A program made the position numbers and the translations under genes. The notes beneath the pieces were generated by a model. That model had not been told where the DNA came from and searched no databases. It saw only the letters and a program-made list of their open reading frames with translations. This document shows, piece by piece, positions 19,901-29,856 of a stretch of DNA of 53,940 nucleotides. The stretch is taken from positions 1 to 53,940 of the forward strand of contig JBBPTG010000168.1 of NCBI GenBank assembly GCA_038093975.1, given 5' to 3'. Every line of letters starts with the position of its first letter. The first letter of the stretch is position 1. Source of the DNA: Chalciporus piperatus (Eukaryota; Basidiomycota; Agaricomycetes; Boletales; Boletaceae).

Positions 19901-22234
19901 CTTCCCGAAGACACTCGTGGTGGAAAGTTGCAACCAAAATCACAGCTTATGGTTTATCTGGGAGTTTCTCCTACGAACGAAGCCAATATGCAATTTTTGC
20001 GACCTAATAATTCCATCCACACGTCTGCACACGCAGTTTTTGATGAGAATTTATTCCCCAAGTGCCCAAATTCAAAACCTCATCGTGCTGTATCCCTACC
20101 GAGACGAAGACGTCATCATCAAGAAGATGGAGACGCTAATCAAGAGGATGGAGACACTAATCATCCTGATAGTGATCCAGAGGATGAGAACCCCCGTCGC
20201 CCAGAGCAACCACGGGTTCCACCCCCTCAACGGCCTGAGGAAATACCCCGCGATGATGAATCAGCGGATGATGACGAAGAAGAAGCAGAACTTCCTCCTG
20301 CACCAGTCACACCCCCTCGTCGTGTACCGACGAACAATGCTCCACCAGCATTACCACCTAAAAGCGACCGTACTAGTCGCAGAGAACGTCCACAACGTGA
20401 TCGCAAGATCCCGCTTCGACCTGGAAATGTCTATGGCGAACGCGAACATCCCACTAAAACCGTAAAGGAAGTGGAACGACTCTCACGCTGGAAGGAACTC
20501 ACTGGAGAATCTTCCTCCAAAGTACCAAATATTCCCGGTGGTTTACCATCAACTCCTGAGCCACCCGCTCCTGAAACAGCATCAGCTGAGGACTCAGAGA
20601 CGGAGATTGAACGACTAACCCGGGAAGGGGGAGTAGACTTGGCACGTTATTTATGTGCTAAAGCTATCAATGATACAGAGGAAAAACCCAATCACCGCGA
20701 ATGGTCTTTCAGAGACATTCAGCGATTACCATCCGACGAACAGAAGCTTTGGCGTGAGGCATGCATGAAAGAATTGCAAATGCTCAAGGAACGCAAAGTG
20801 TATGAAGTAGTCGACAGACCTAAAAATCGGAAAGTCATTAAAAACCGATGGGTCTTTGACGTCAAAACCGACGGTCGTAAACGCGCCAGATTGGTTGCGA
20901 AGGGATTTTCCCAGATCGAAGGAATTGATTACGATGAGATCTTCTCTCCAGTTGTCCGATTTGAGACAGTGCGAATGATGCTTGCACTCGCCGCTCTAGA
21001 AGATTGGCACATCACTGGACTAGACGTGCGTTCCGCATATCTATATGGTCCCCTGGAAGAAGAAATCTATATGGAATTTCCAGAAGGTTTTGCCACACCT
21101 GAGTTAGCCGGCAAAGTTCTCAAACTTCGACGCGCACTATACGGCCTTAAACAAGCTGGTATTACATGGTGGCGCGAATTAAAGAAGTCTATGGAGGAAC
21201 TAGGCTTTAAAAAGATTTACTCAGACGCAGGCATTTATGTCTACACACGCGGCAAAGTCTATGTCGTTGTTTATGTGGATGACGCCTTCTTTTGCGGTCC
21301 CAACAAACTTGAGATTGATCAACTCAAAGCAAAGTTTATGAAACGATGGGAATGCCGCGATCTCGGTGAGACAAATGAATTTCTCCGTATGAGGATTCGT
21401 CGAGACCGATCCAAACGCTTGATCTTTGTTGATCAATGCGATTACCTTGATAAGGTGGTTGAACGTTGCGGTATGCAAGATGCAAAACCAGCACGCACCC
21501 CTTTGCCTCAGGGATATTATCCGATCAAAAACACACAAGATGTTGACCCTGTGTTACGGACGCGTTTCCAAGTGGTCATCGGATCCCTACTCTATATCAT
21601 GCTCGGCACACGCCCGGACATTGCCTACGCAGTTACTCAACTTGCGAGACAATCGGCAAATCCGACTCAAGAGCATCTCGATAAAGCACTCTATATCGTG
21701 AAGTACCTAAAGGGAACACGAGACTATGCTCTCGTATACGATGGAAAGAGTGGTTCTGGTTTAATCGGACTCTCTGACTCTGATCTCGGAGCTGATCCAG
21801 AACGTTCACGCTCGCAGACAGGATACTTCCTGAAACTCGCGAATGCAGCTTTCATGTGGAATTCGCATCTCCAAAAGAATACAGCGAACAGTACCACTGA
21901 AGCTGAGTACATTGCTTTGTCTAATTGCTGCAACCAAATCATTGGTGTAAAGCAAATGCTGAGTGAATTGGGATATAATCTCAAACCCGTTCCTCTCTGT
22001 GGCGACAATCAGGGATCGATATTTTTATCACAAAATCCTGTCAACCAGAAAAAGCATAGACATATACGTATTGCTTATCACACGATTCGTGATGCAATCG
22101 AGGAAAAGCACGTTGAACTTTTCTACATCGAAGGAAATGAAAACCCTGCAGATATCTTTACAAAGAATCTGGGTTATATCAAATTCGAGAAGTTCCGTTC
22201 ACTCCTTGGTCTAGTGATACATCGCGCCGATTAG
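16970..22234 (+). CDS. Copia Gag-Pol polyprotein (1754 aa)
   Basis: A single open frame. The gag core lies at residues about 10-200 (LNGSNYLTWAPKMRAYL; ALWDALKDAF). A low-complexity Gln/Asn and Lys-rich stretch follows, with no clear CCHC knuckle. Protease has DSGASSHF (about residue 607). The integrase zinc motif is in RRLGHA...CPGCQLGK, and the catalytic D-D-E are in VHSDLKSF (about 805), SDAGGEY (868) and GRAERH (904). A Pro-rich, charged linker leads to RT (WVFDVKTDG, LDVRSAYLYG, catalytic VVYVDDAFF about 1433) and RNase H (SDSDLGAD; STTEAEYIAL). Integrase before RT is the copia order. No stop or frameshift is seen, so this copy may be autonomous. Confidence 0.97.
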   Translation: MSSSSSTFASIPTLNGSNYLTWAPKMRAYLMSIGVFYTTQKTSDEDDDDWSKNTEKAVGSLYLKLNASLQRRWEEENNAKALWDALKDAFSHPTFANVYEEYDTFENIKFSLHESPAGTFSKLRTAFQKFDQYKFPLSDRWQILMTLRKLKVLPYMSTFLQLLNAKSGDSLKDVTTTEIQITGTGETAVRTPRVVTRPGALPFTLDEIEQTALGAWSQQNSSKAPAPAKPAQTAQASKISAVKPKGQDPQFTQQQQQPTNSNNGQGNANSNGKKKKKRGTRSAEGQAKNETRKSRANANDASASFAFSSFTTPPVVIAPAATVFTTPVADPRQLAHSSGATHYGPPAFPQTLRSIDLAHRILVTPTPQTLRRLDKVANPPSDTLSEERPNKRLHLMERVDVSTPFASVVELPDEVPIAPLAPPPPRRPTLRERLEARLPETPSPSPSPPPTNDPIVRLPGHCRQSTFGEIDPGTFALPFITTVAPLPEEDIVSLGEEYDIDDYIERFYADDEVESQPLDERIGEVFPDMGEYFDFDYDMTERSVYSLSHLSDDNSQLPYSQQYVEYILSSVLDSEVPMCMSMFDLDPCEECFKLSDPDVKSDIWLLDSGASSHFTYDMSDFSEYKEFEVPRQCKTANGLVPIKGQGTVLVNFKGSIVRLSPTIYMPTTDIKLISMGTLLQDQDISLRSAGNGTLIDFWHARKKATILQFHSHPGSTMYFIRADVVKTKQFSTVKLYATDYDVLHRRLGHASKDVIRAAKKHLKDFPAVEIPADDHVCPGCQLGKQPNRAFPPTQRRATEPFELVHSDLKSFETESYYRNKYIIVFYDDFTSMSWIKPLRNKNDALPATRQFIKMVQTQWKSQVKGWMSDAGGEYKSKAFDEMLRNEGILIYQSAPHTPQQNGRAERHIRTLMDKAQAMRLHACLPSSFWEFAVQHARYLHNRIPNRRLNWKTPLELLTGELSSLNHVRVFGCGAYVHLPEDTRGGKLQPKSQLMVYLGVSPTNEANMQFLRPNNSIHTSAHAVFDENLFPKCPNSKPHRAVSLPRRRRHHQEDGDANQEDGDTNHPDSDPEDENPRRPEQPRVPPPQRPEEIPRDDESADDDEEEAELPPAPVTPPRRVPTNNAPPALPPKSDRTSRRERPQRDRKIPLRPGNVYGEREHPTKTVKEVERLSRWKELTGESSSKVPNIPGGLPSTPEPPAPETASAEDSETEIERLTREGGVDLARYLCAKAINDTEEKPNHREWSFRDIQRLPSDEQKLWREACMKELQMLKERKVYEVVDRPKNRKVIKNRWVFDVKTDGRKRARLVAKGFSQIEGIDYDEIFSPVVRFETVRMMLALAALEDWHITGLDVRSAYLYGPLEEEIYMEFPEGFATPELAGKVLKLRRALYGLKQAGITWWRELKKSMEELGFKKIYSDAGIYVYTRGKVYVVVYVDDAFFCGPNKLEIDQLKAKFMKRWECRDLGETNEFLRMRIRRDRSKRLIFVDQCDYLDKVVERCGMQDAKPARTPLPQGYYPIKNTQDVDPVLRTRFQVVIGSLLYIMLGTRPDIAYAVTQLARQSANPTQEHLDKALYIVKYLKGTRDYALVYDGKSGSGLIGLSDSDLGADPERSRSQTGYFLKLANAAFMWNSHLQKNTANSTTEAEYIALSNCCNQIIGVKQMLSELGYNLKPVPLCGDNQGSIFLSQNPVNQKKHRHIRIAYHTIRDAIEEKHVELFYIEGNENPADIFTKNLGYIKFEKFRSLLGLVIHRAD

Positions 22235-22292
22235 TTTGTGCGCATGAATATACATTCTTACTATGCTCGCATATACTAGCGTACACTAAGCA

Positions 22293-22300
22293 TGGGGGAG
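22293..22300 (+). other. Copia polypurine tract
   Basis: TGGGGGAG lies directly before the 3' LTR, in the expected place for plus-strand priming. Confidence 0.75.
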
Positions 22301-22539
22301 TGTTGAACGTATTACGCTCATAGTGTATAGTTCACTACGTTTCCATAAACGATAGTTGATTAGGTAATCACCACTGTACACTTATATATTCAAACTCAGT
22401 CGATCTGAGTTAATACAACTCTTTAACCACAACCACAACGTTGCAATCAGGTGAGCGAGCACAAACTCCCTTTGTGTCTACGCAGTATGCTGCTCTGGTA
22501 GTCCATAGCCTTATGGCTTAGGATGACACCAGTTCAACA
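22301..22539 (+). repeat. 3' LTR of the copia element
   Basis: 239 bp, matching the 5' LTR with about two substitutions (TTCACT against TTTACT; GATTAGG against GATTAAG). Confidence 0.93.
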
Positions 22540-22579
22540 CCACTTGCACTGCTCGGCCCACTACCACCTACCACACCAC

Positions 22580-23100
22580 TCTCGACACGAAAACGACGAA
22601 AACGCGAAAACGCGGCCGGCGAGGGCTCAACAGCCCCGCCGGCAGCACACGGTGTGTTCTTTCTCACCCACCACCACCACCTCTCATCTCGTACAGAGCC
22701 GCTCGGGCTGTACGAACCACCACCACCTCCAAACCCTCAAACAACCTCGACCTCGAACTCGATGGCCGGCGTGGGCTCAACAGCCCCGCCGGCAGCACAT
22801 GGTGTGTTTTTCCTCACCCACCACCATCCTCTCTCACCTCGTACAGAGCCGCTCGGGCTGTCTCCCCCCCACCACCTCGCTCCCTCAAACTCGATCGTAA
22901 AAAAAATGGCCGGCGTGGGCTCAGCAGCCCCGCCGGCATCACGAGGTTCGTGTTTCCTCACCCATCACCTCATCCACTCACTTCAACGACAGCCGCTTGG
23001 GTTGTCTCCCCCCCACCACCTCCCACCTTCAACCTCGACACCAACACATGGCCGGCGCGGGCTCAACAGCCCTGCTGGCTTCAGAGGTTCGTGTTTATTT
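22580..23100. repeat. About 145-bp GC-rich tandem repeat, four copies
   Basis: GGCCGGCGNGGGCTCA...CAGCCC recurs with gaps of 150, 144 and 142 bp (at about 22623, 22773, 22917 and 23059). Each unit also has CTCACCCACCACC and GAGCCGCTCGGGCTG. A frame stays open across it only because of the repeat; no gene is claimed. Confidence 0.8.
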
Positions 23101-23264
23101 GTTGACTAACACACCTACTCACCTCGTACATAGCTGCTCGTGTTGCATGGCACTTCATTAACTAGTAACTATTGTACCACAATACATGTAATAGTTAGAC
23201 ATAATATATTTCGCATTTTCTGAACTGTCATAAGGTGTGAATTAATCATAAGATATAGTGAACT

Positions 23265-23810
23265 AGTAATTGGGACTGGGTGACTGGATTACTGGGTGAC
23301 TGGATTATTGAGGTGACTGGGTGACTGGATTACTGAGGTGACTGGATTACTGAGGTGACTGGAAGTGACTGGTGACTGGGTTACTGGTGTGACTTGTGTG
23401 ACTGGAGTGACTGGAGTGACTAGATTACTGGATTACTGAGTGACTGGATGACTGAAATGACTGGATGACTGAATGGCTGGATGACTGGACTACTGAGACT
23501 ACTGGATTACTGGACCACTGAGTGACTAGATTGCTGGAATACTGGAATACTGGATGGCTGGAGTAATGAGACAACTGGATTGCTGGATGACTAGGGCACT
23601 GGGCTACTAGGCTGCTGAGATGACTACATGACTGGGAAACTGGGCTACTAGGCTACTGAGATAACTGGATGACTGGAACACTGGGCTACTGAGCTACTGA
23701 GACTACTGAAGTGACTGGGCTAATGAACCAATGAGATTACTGAAATGACTGGCTGACTGGATGACTGGGCAACTGAGCAACTGGCGTACTGGTTTAACTG
23801 ATCCAGTCAT
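23265..23810. repeat. Degenerate GACTGGATTACTG simple repeat
   Basis: About 540 bp of short, imperfect units built on ACTGG, mostly 8-10 bp long (GTGACTGGATTACTGAG). Purity is highest at the left and falls to the right. It lies in non-coding DNA. Confidence 0.85.
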
Positions 23811-24064
23811 TCCAGTAACTTCAGACTTTTTGCAGTGTTGCTGATGCATTCACCCAGTATTGTGCCGGGGGGCTCCTTCGGTGGGTTCAGCAGGGATTTC
23901 GTGCAGCAAAGGGACTTTCCCCCGAGGTTTGTTCCAAAATCAATGGACCAGGGTCGTCCCATTGGGCAAGAATGCTCAGGCTTTTCTCTACGCTAGATAG
24001 CCTAGCTGACGATAGAAGGGCTACGTTTCATTTCGATTAACCATTCACTTAGTAAATGTTTGTA
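23811..24064. other. Spacer without recognised features
   Basis: Together with 23101-23264 this is non-coding DNA between the arrays and the pogo-like transposon. I see no frame, repeat or RNA gene in it. Confidence 0.5.
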
Positions 24065-27000
24065 CTATCGTGAGACCAGAGTTGCAAAACGAGACAGAGA
24101 TGCAAAACGCATTACAGTGCACGACACAACATGAGTAGAGACTCGTGGTGGTAGAAGTAGTTCACTGTAAGATATGTCAAGGGACCTGTATTTTTTTTTT
24201 GAAACAAAAGCTACGAAATCACTGTCTGGCTTCATGTCTATCCTTCTATACCCCTGTTAGCAGAAAAGAATGGTCAGGGCACAGTTGAATTTCACTCTAA
24301 AAAATCACAGAAAATTTCTATGGACACTTAGTGGTCTACTCAATGTCTATCTCATTTTTCCGGGAACCCTTGTGTTGATGAGTGCGATGTTACAGCCCTC
24401 CGAGCCTCGACTGTCCAGTGAGCTACAAGATGTGACAATTTCAGGCGGAGTCAGACTGCAAGCGGCGGCATGGTCCGGCAAACATTACATGAAATTTGTT
24501 TAAGTCTGTTCGTCGCTGGGAGCGTCAAAGGCGCGTCTGTCCGTTGCTGCATGCCAGCGCGTCGTGCTTGTCATCCCCGAACCAAGCATCATGAACTTCG
24601 TCAAGACCGCGAGAAAAAAATCGAAGATGCTTGTTCTTTTCTTCATTCTACTGATTCTCCCAGCATTCGTGCTGTTGCCCTCGAGCACGGTATATCATAC
24701 CACACCCTTCGACGGCGCTTTCTCGGTCTCACCAAGCCCTATCACCAAGCCCATGCAACCCAACAGCTCCTGTCTCCAGAACAGGAGACTGTCCTCGTCG
24801 ACTGGATCAAGTACCTCAGTTCAATGGGACATCCACTCAGCAAACGGACGATCCGAATCAAAGCCAAGGTACTTTCTAGCGAGAAACCATCAGCAAAGTG
24901 GATCAGGGGCTTTCTCGCACGACATCCCGAGATTGTTCTGGGAAAGCCGTCAACACTTGATCCGCAGCGCTGTCAAAACTTTAACCGCACTGTCGTCGAG
25001 GACCACTTCTCCCTCCTCAAACGGATCATCGAGGAAAAGGGAATTCCTTGGGAAAATATCTACAACATGGACGAAAAGGGATGCCAAAGAGGTGGAGGCC
25101 GGAAGACCTCTCCCGAAAAGTACTTTGTGCCTCGTGGTAGATATCCAAAGTACAAAGCACGTAGTGGTAACCTCGAGCTCGTTACAGTTATTGAGTGTGT
25201 ATGTGCAGATGGCACAGATACTATTGCACCAGGATTTGTGTTTGCGGGTAAAAAATATCACAAAAAGTGGTTCAAGACGCACCCTGACATATCGTATGTT
25301 TCAATCATCTGCTTTTGATCAAGTCTAAATTTGTTTTGTAGTGTTGCGACATCGCCAAACGGCTGGACAGATGATTTCATCTGTACAAATTGGTTTGAGA
25401 AGTCGTTCATTCCACAATCGAAGGCGCGCAACGAGTCTGGGAAACCGATCCTTCTTATCTATGACGGCCATGGTTCTCACGTCACAAAACGCATGCGGGA
25501 GCTTGCAGTGGAGAATAATATTGAATTATTTTGCCTCCCCCCCCACACGACGCATAACCTGCAACCTCTCGATGTTGGAGTTTTTGGTCCCCTGCAGCGA
25601 GCGTGGCAGAAGCGCTGTGAAGACGTCTTTGATAAGACGGGAGAAGAAATTCCCAGAGAAGACTTCATCAATCAATATATGGCAGCTCGTGCCCAAGCAT
25701 TCAAACCGGACACGATTACAGCAGCCTGGAAAAACAGCGGAATTCGCCCTCTCAATCCCCACATCTTCACCGACAACGATTTCGCACCCAGCATGTCCTC
25801 GTCAACTGAAGCTCATGTTCCCCCATCGTATCCAGTCCAGCCTCGCGACCTTCCTCTATACCAAGATATCCTCCCCGAAACCCACATCGACGACGCAGAG
25901 ATGGACACACCGGGCGGCTCTGACTCAGACTCAGATAGTGAGGACAGTCCCGACTCAGATTCCGAGTCCTCGGATTCATCGAGCTCGGACGAAGAGAAGT
26001 CGGACGAAGACGATGCCGATAACGACTTGGAGACACCAGATCTCTCCCGCAACCTCAACTTGCAGGCCCAGGCCCCCCTTCGTACCAGTAGCATGTCCAC
26101 CACTCACTCGCTGTCTCGTTCCCTTTCCCACCCTATTCCCGACTCGGAGATGCCAGTTGACCCATTGGACGAACTTGCCATGTTACGGGCAAAGGTCCAA
26201 ACACTCGAGTCGAAAGTAGTCACCATGGAAGCTCACTGTGCGTTAGCACTAAGTGAAGTGGGAGTGATGAAGAAACGCCTCAACAAGAAGAAAAGGAAGT
26301 CGCGGGCGAGGACCATAAACGCACGCTGGTTAACGTCTGCAGAGGGCTTGCGGGAGTGTGCCGAACAGGATGCAGAGAGGGAGAGGAAGAAGAAGAAGCA
26401 GGCTGAGGTTGTTGCTCGGAAATCTGCCAAGGCGACAGCCCGGCTCACTCGACAAGCTGCCCAGGCATCAGACACTCACACCATTCGCTTCACCGGTTCC
26501 TTGTCGAGCAGGGGCAAGGAAGACCTTCTCGACATTGCCACGCAGCTTGAGATAGAGACAAGTGGCACGAAGGCCGATTTATTCAAACGGATCCGCGCGT
26601 TTTTTGAAGACAATCCGGACACAAAGCAAGATGCTCGCTTTGTTGGGCTTTTCCGTGGTCGCCAGCGTGTTCAAAAACGCCCGTTTGATCCCTCCGCTGC
26701 CGACGACGACAACGACGACAACGCTGAAAATATCTCGCCGCCCGCAGACCACCGGCACACCGGCACACCTGTTCCTTCACTCCCCTTCGTCACTCGATCT
26801 CCCCGTGCTTCTGGGAGTGCCGGTCCCTCTCACTCGCACCCACTATCCTCTCATGACAACTTGGCTATAGCACACAACCGTCCTGGGCCCTCGGATCCAT
26901 TATCTCCATACTACACTCATCATCCTTCGATGGACTTTAATCAGACGAGTACATACCCATCCAGCTATATACCCCAAGCAACATACCATTACAACTATCA

Positions 27001-27395
27001 GTAAATATCATTACATCAGTGGATAATAGTTATGTTAGTCACCTAGATCCCTCCAATATGTTTTTATTGCCTCGTCAATGGCCCAGCTCGGTGACAGGGT
27101 ACTCGGCGTACACGAAGGTTTCGCTCGTGGGTCGGAGTTTCAATCCAGAGTGTGACGAAGTGTGACTCTCTGCCAAGTTGCGTCGGTGAAATGTTGCAAC
27201 TCTGTCCACTTTTCAGAAATTTCGTCGGCATCCTCCTGGCACACTTCATTCATCACCTGCTCTTGTTTTCTAAACTGGAACACCGTATTTGCAAGCTAAC
27301 CAATCAGTCTGATTTTTTTTGCCATTTGTTTTTAAGTAGACGAACGAGTTCTCATAAATAGTTGTGTTCGTGTTGCAACTCTGGTCTCACGATAG
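24065..27395 (+). mobile_element. pogo/Fot1-like DNA transposon, complete
   Basis: 3331 bp bounded by perfect 23-bp inverted repeats that begin CTATCGTGAGACCAGAGTTG, with TA at both outer edges (24063-24064 and 27396-27397), the TA target duplication of the Tc1/mariner/pogo group. It carries one intact spliced transposase gene; the 485 bp before it and the 390 bp after it are non-coding. The 186 bp from 27396 to 27581 hold nothing recognised. Confidence 0.92.
24551..27004 (+). CDS. DDE transposase with CENP-B-type HTH and C-terminal SAP-like domain (801 aa)
   Basis: Exons 24551-25293 and 25342-27004 are joined over a 48-nt GTATGT...TTGTAG intron. A Psq-like helix-turn-helix (SIRAVALEHGISYHTLRRR, residues 38-56) is followed by a CENP-B-like HTH (about 75-130). 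The DDE_1 catalytic core has D174 (YNMDEKG), D289 (IYDGHGSH) and D325 (LQPLDVGV), spacing DD35D. The C-terminal half is unusual: a long Asp/Ser acidic tract (about 440-480), a coiled coil (about 530-610), and at about 627-675 a SAP-like pair of helices (GKEDLLDIATQLEI...KADLFKRIRAFF) that would bind AT-rich DNA. An in-frame ATG at 24470 is an alternative start. No damage is seen. Confidence 0.9.
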
Positions 27396-27581
27396 TAGGC
27401 TAGGTGGCTGCGAGACGGAAGTTTGCATTGGTTGCTTTTGAAGTGTATATTGTTCGTGATTCGCCAGTCGGGGAGTGGTGTTGGATAAGCAGAAAGCAGT
27501 TGCCAGTCGTTCTGAGTACCAGTATGTTTGTTACATGTATGTACAAAACCTAAGCTCGTATTGTAGATGTAATGTGAAATG

Positions 27582-28141
27582 TTAAACTCGCCAGTTATTT
27601 TCGTCTAAAGCCTCCGCGGATGGCTGAGTGAACTTCGGAAGTACAATAGGCAGGGTGGGTACTACAGCTGGCATACCAGCTGGGACTAAATTGGCAGGGG
27701 TCATCCCTACTAATGCGGGGGAGTATACACCCCCCAGCTGAATCTCAGCTGTCATGTCCAGCAACCAATCAGCGATATAGTGAATCTTCAATCCCTTCAA
27801 CGTAGACTGGAGTTTACCAGGTGGTCTGATTCCCATCAGAGACACCGCCACCCAAAAGGCGTCCACAGCATCTGTGCCTTCCAACGCCCAATCTGAGTAT
27901 TGAAGACGGAAATAGCCAGCTCCCCTGAGGACCCTGGCCAATTCCCTATATGTGGCACCTGCAACAAATTCAGCGTCAAAGCGGGTAGCCTGGACTTGAG
28001 CTCACTTGAGTGGGCAAACCAGCCGTCTGGCAGGTTGTCCACCGTGTCCCTAGTATAGATGTCGTATGACAGTCCGTATATGCCAGGAGGCATTGTTGCT
28101 AATTGAATCGCTGGGGCGATGGCGACAGCTGGGACATTCAT
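27582..28141 (-). CDS. VapD/Cas2-fold-like small protein (170 aa)
   Basis: Two exons, 28006-28141 and 27582-27958, with a 47-nt GTGAGC...TTGCAG intron that resolves what first looks like a frameshift. The middle of the protein resembles the bacterial VapD family and its Cas2-like ferredoxin fold: a first strand ending in a conserved Asp (GLSYDIYT, residues 23-30), then YRELARVLRGAGYFRLQYS, then an acidic helix, then a final strand segment LKGLKIHYIADWLLDM. In bacteria VapD is an endoribonuclease toxin. Here the bacterial likeness is inferred from pattern only, and the Pro-rich C-terminal 50 residues are extra. An alternative is an unrelated fungal orphan. It stands alone between a transposon and a pseudogene. 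Confidence 0.5.
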
Positions 28142-28462
28142 CTTAGTGATTTGTTGAGCTGCTGATCTGTGGACTGAGTGTATATATGTGTACCTCATTC
28201 GGAGCAATATATATCTCCATGTATATTACAAAACTACTCCGAGTGCCTAAATTCTACGTCTGCATTTTGGGAAGTGAATTGAAGTGAACCACGAATTATG
28301 AATGAATGAATAGATATATTTGGGTAACTCGAGTTCGCTGCCGGGAATTGTGGATCTCGCGCGTCATATGTCGTTCTCTTCTTTTCAATTTCTTTATTGA
28401 GGCTATACGGCCCTCGTAACTTTCATGACTACTACTGATGTGTGCGAATCCTGGGTCTACGA
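28142..28462. other. Intergenic spacer
   Basis: 321 bp between the VapD-like gene and the decarboxylase pseudogene, AT-rich, holding the presumed promoter of the former. No defined site was identified. Confidence 0.4.
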
Positions 28463-29660
28463 CTACCTAGTCTGTAGGTACAACTTCACAACGCCATTCA
28501 GTCTCCAGTTTCCTGTCTCAGGACAGAACACGAGCAAATGTGTCGAACCCCCGAAATGGAACGATCCGAGCTCGTCTCCCTTCTTGATCCTATCTCCCGG
28601 GTTGACCTCGATCTTGCACGTCGAGACTTCCCCAAGGCCGACACCAATGAAACACATGAATCCGATGGCTGGATCGTCGGAGGCGATGAAGATGAGCGCG
28701 CGGGTGGATATGGCGGTGGCGAACGCCTGAGAACGGGAGACGACGTCCGGGTCCGAATCATCGTCCAAAAGAGCAGCATAGTGCGTTCCTGGGGCGTTCA
28801 TCGTAAACACAATGCGTCCATCTACCGGACTGTGTCAACAATGATAATCCAGCGAGCTAAGCATTGCCTGGAAGACAGTCCCGCCCACGGACTGCGACGC
28901 AAGGTGCTGATAGTCGAGGATGTGATCCAGGGAGTAAGGCATGTCTTTGAGCCAGAACTCGTCGGTGGGTTGGACGTCAGTGGCAACTCAGTAGATATGG
29001 CTCCACAGGCTGCGTTTATGAATCCCGGGTTTTGGGGTGCGATGGTGGGTCGGACCCTGTCTCTGAAACGCCTGACGAAGAAGTCATCCCAGGATGTGAA
29101 TCCCACGTTAGGCTTGTCGGGGTAGCATACCCACGCCTGTGCGAAGGGCATTCCCAAGTGCTCGTCCTGCACCTGGAGAGCGTCAGGGCTGAACCAGCCG
29201 CCCTTCCGAGGTGAGTAGGACTTCACGGGAAGCCGGGGAGACGAGGAATCTAGTCCACTCATTGAAAATCCTCTGGAACATCGCGTTGACCTTCGGGTTG
29301 GTGAAGGCGCGGTAGCCAGCCTCGGTGTTGCAGAACGGAGCAAGGACGCCGTACACCGCTCACGAGAGGGCTTGTGTAGCTGTAAGGAAGTGCGATAGTG
29401 ATGACCCTGTTCAAGACGGCGAGGAGCTGCATATAGTTCATGGTCTAGGAACACTTGGCGGTCAGCATGTTGAGATCGATGACGAAGTAAAAATTCCTTA
29501 CGGTGTTTTGGTTGGGGTCTGGGTTCGGAGGGACCTGGTCGAACATTTCATGGAAGTTTCTGAATATCTCAGCCTGAGGGTTCTCCTCGATGAGCTTCTT
29601 GAACTCAAGAATGACGAGAGCGAGCTGCTTGTAGTAGTTGATTATGATGCGCGCGCGGCG
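28463..29660 (-). pseudogene. Phosphatidylserine decarboxylase-family pseudogene
   Basis: The remains follow the order of fungal PSD-family proteins (the group that includes PsiD-like decarboxylases). They run from ALVILEFKKLI and FHEMFDQVP, across a valid 57-nt intron (29445-29501), then NYMQLLAVLNRVIT, the VGFTSWDDFFVRRFR block, and the pyruvoyl-forming site region FHFGGSTHLLVF near the C-terminus. At least four lesions exist: a frame change near 29360, one inserted G near 29200, one extra base near 28985, and a TGA at 28835-28837 where Trp is expected (YHC-stop-HSPV). The protein cannot be made. I describe the lesions only. The 5' end is uncertain beyond about 29660. Confidence 0.8.
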
Positions 29661-29856
29661 GACCTTGTGTAAGACGACAAAAGCACAGTGAAGGGTGCAC
29701 CAATATCATGATTGGGGTGGGTGCACGGCGAAGTCCTGCCGCCCAATATGGAACGTATGTTTATTTAGAACAAAGCAATCATTTCACACATTTTCGTAAA
29801 TCGTATATAAACAAACGCTGCGACTACAGCACTCGATTTGTTCAGTTTTCGCCACA

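Larger units (their letters stand above)
16466..22539 (+). mobile_element. Ty1/copia LTR retrotransposon, intact coding region
   Basis: A 6074-bp element with 239-bp LTRs (16466-16704 and 22301-22539), both TGTTGAACG...GTTCAACA, differing at about two positions by eye, so the insertion is young. It has a half-tRNA primer site, one 1754-codon polyprotein and a purine tract. The flanking 5-mers (ACAAG and CCACT) do not match. Confidence 0.96.

Noticed and set aside
22654..23109. 151-codon Pro/His-rich frame
   Set aside because: It follows the 145-bp repeat and has no other coding sign.
27836..28207. Apparent frameshift in the VapD-like gene
   Set aside because: A 47-nt GTGAGC...TTGCAG intron joins the two frames exactly, so no lesion is needed.
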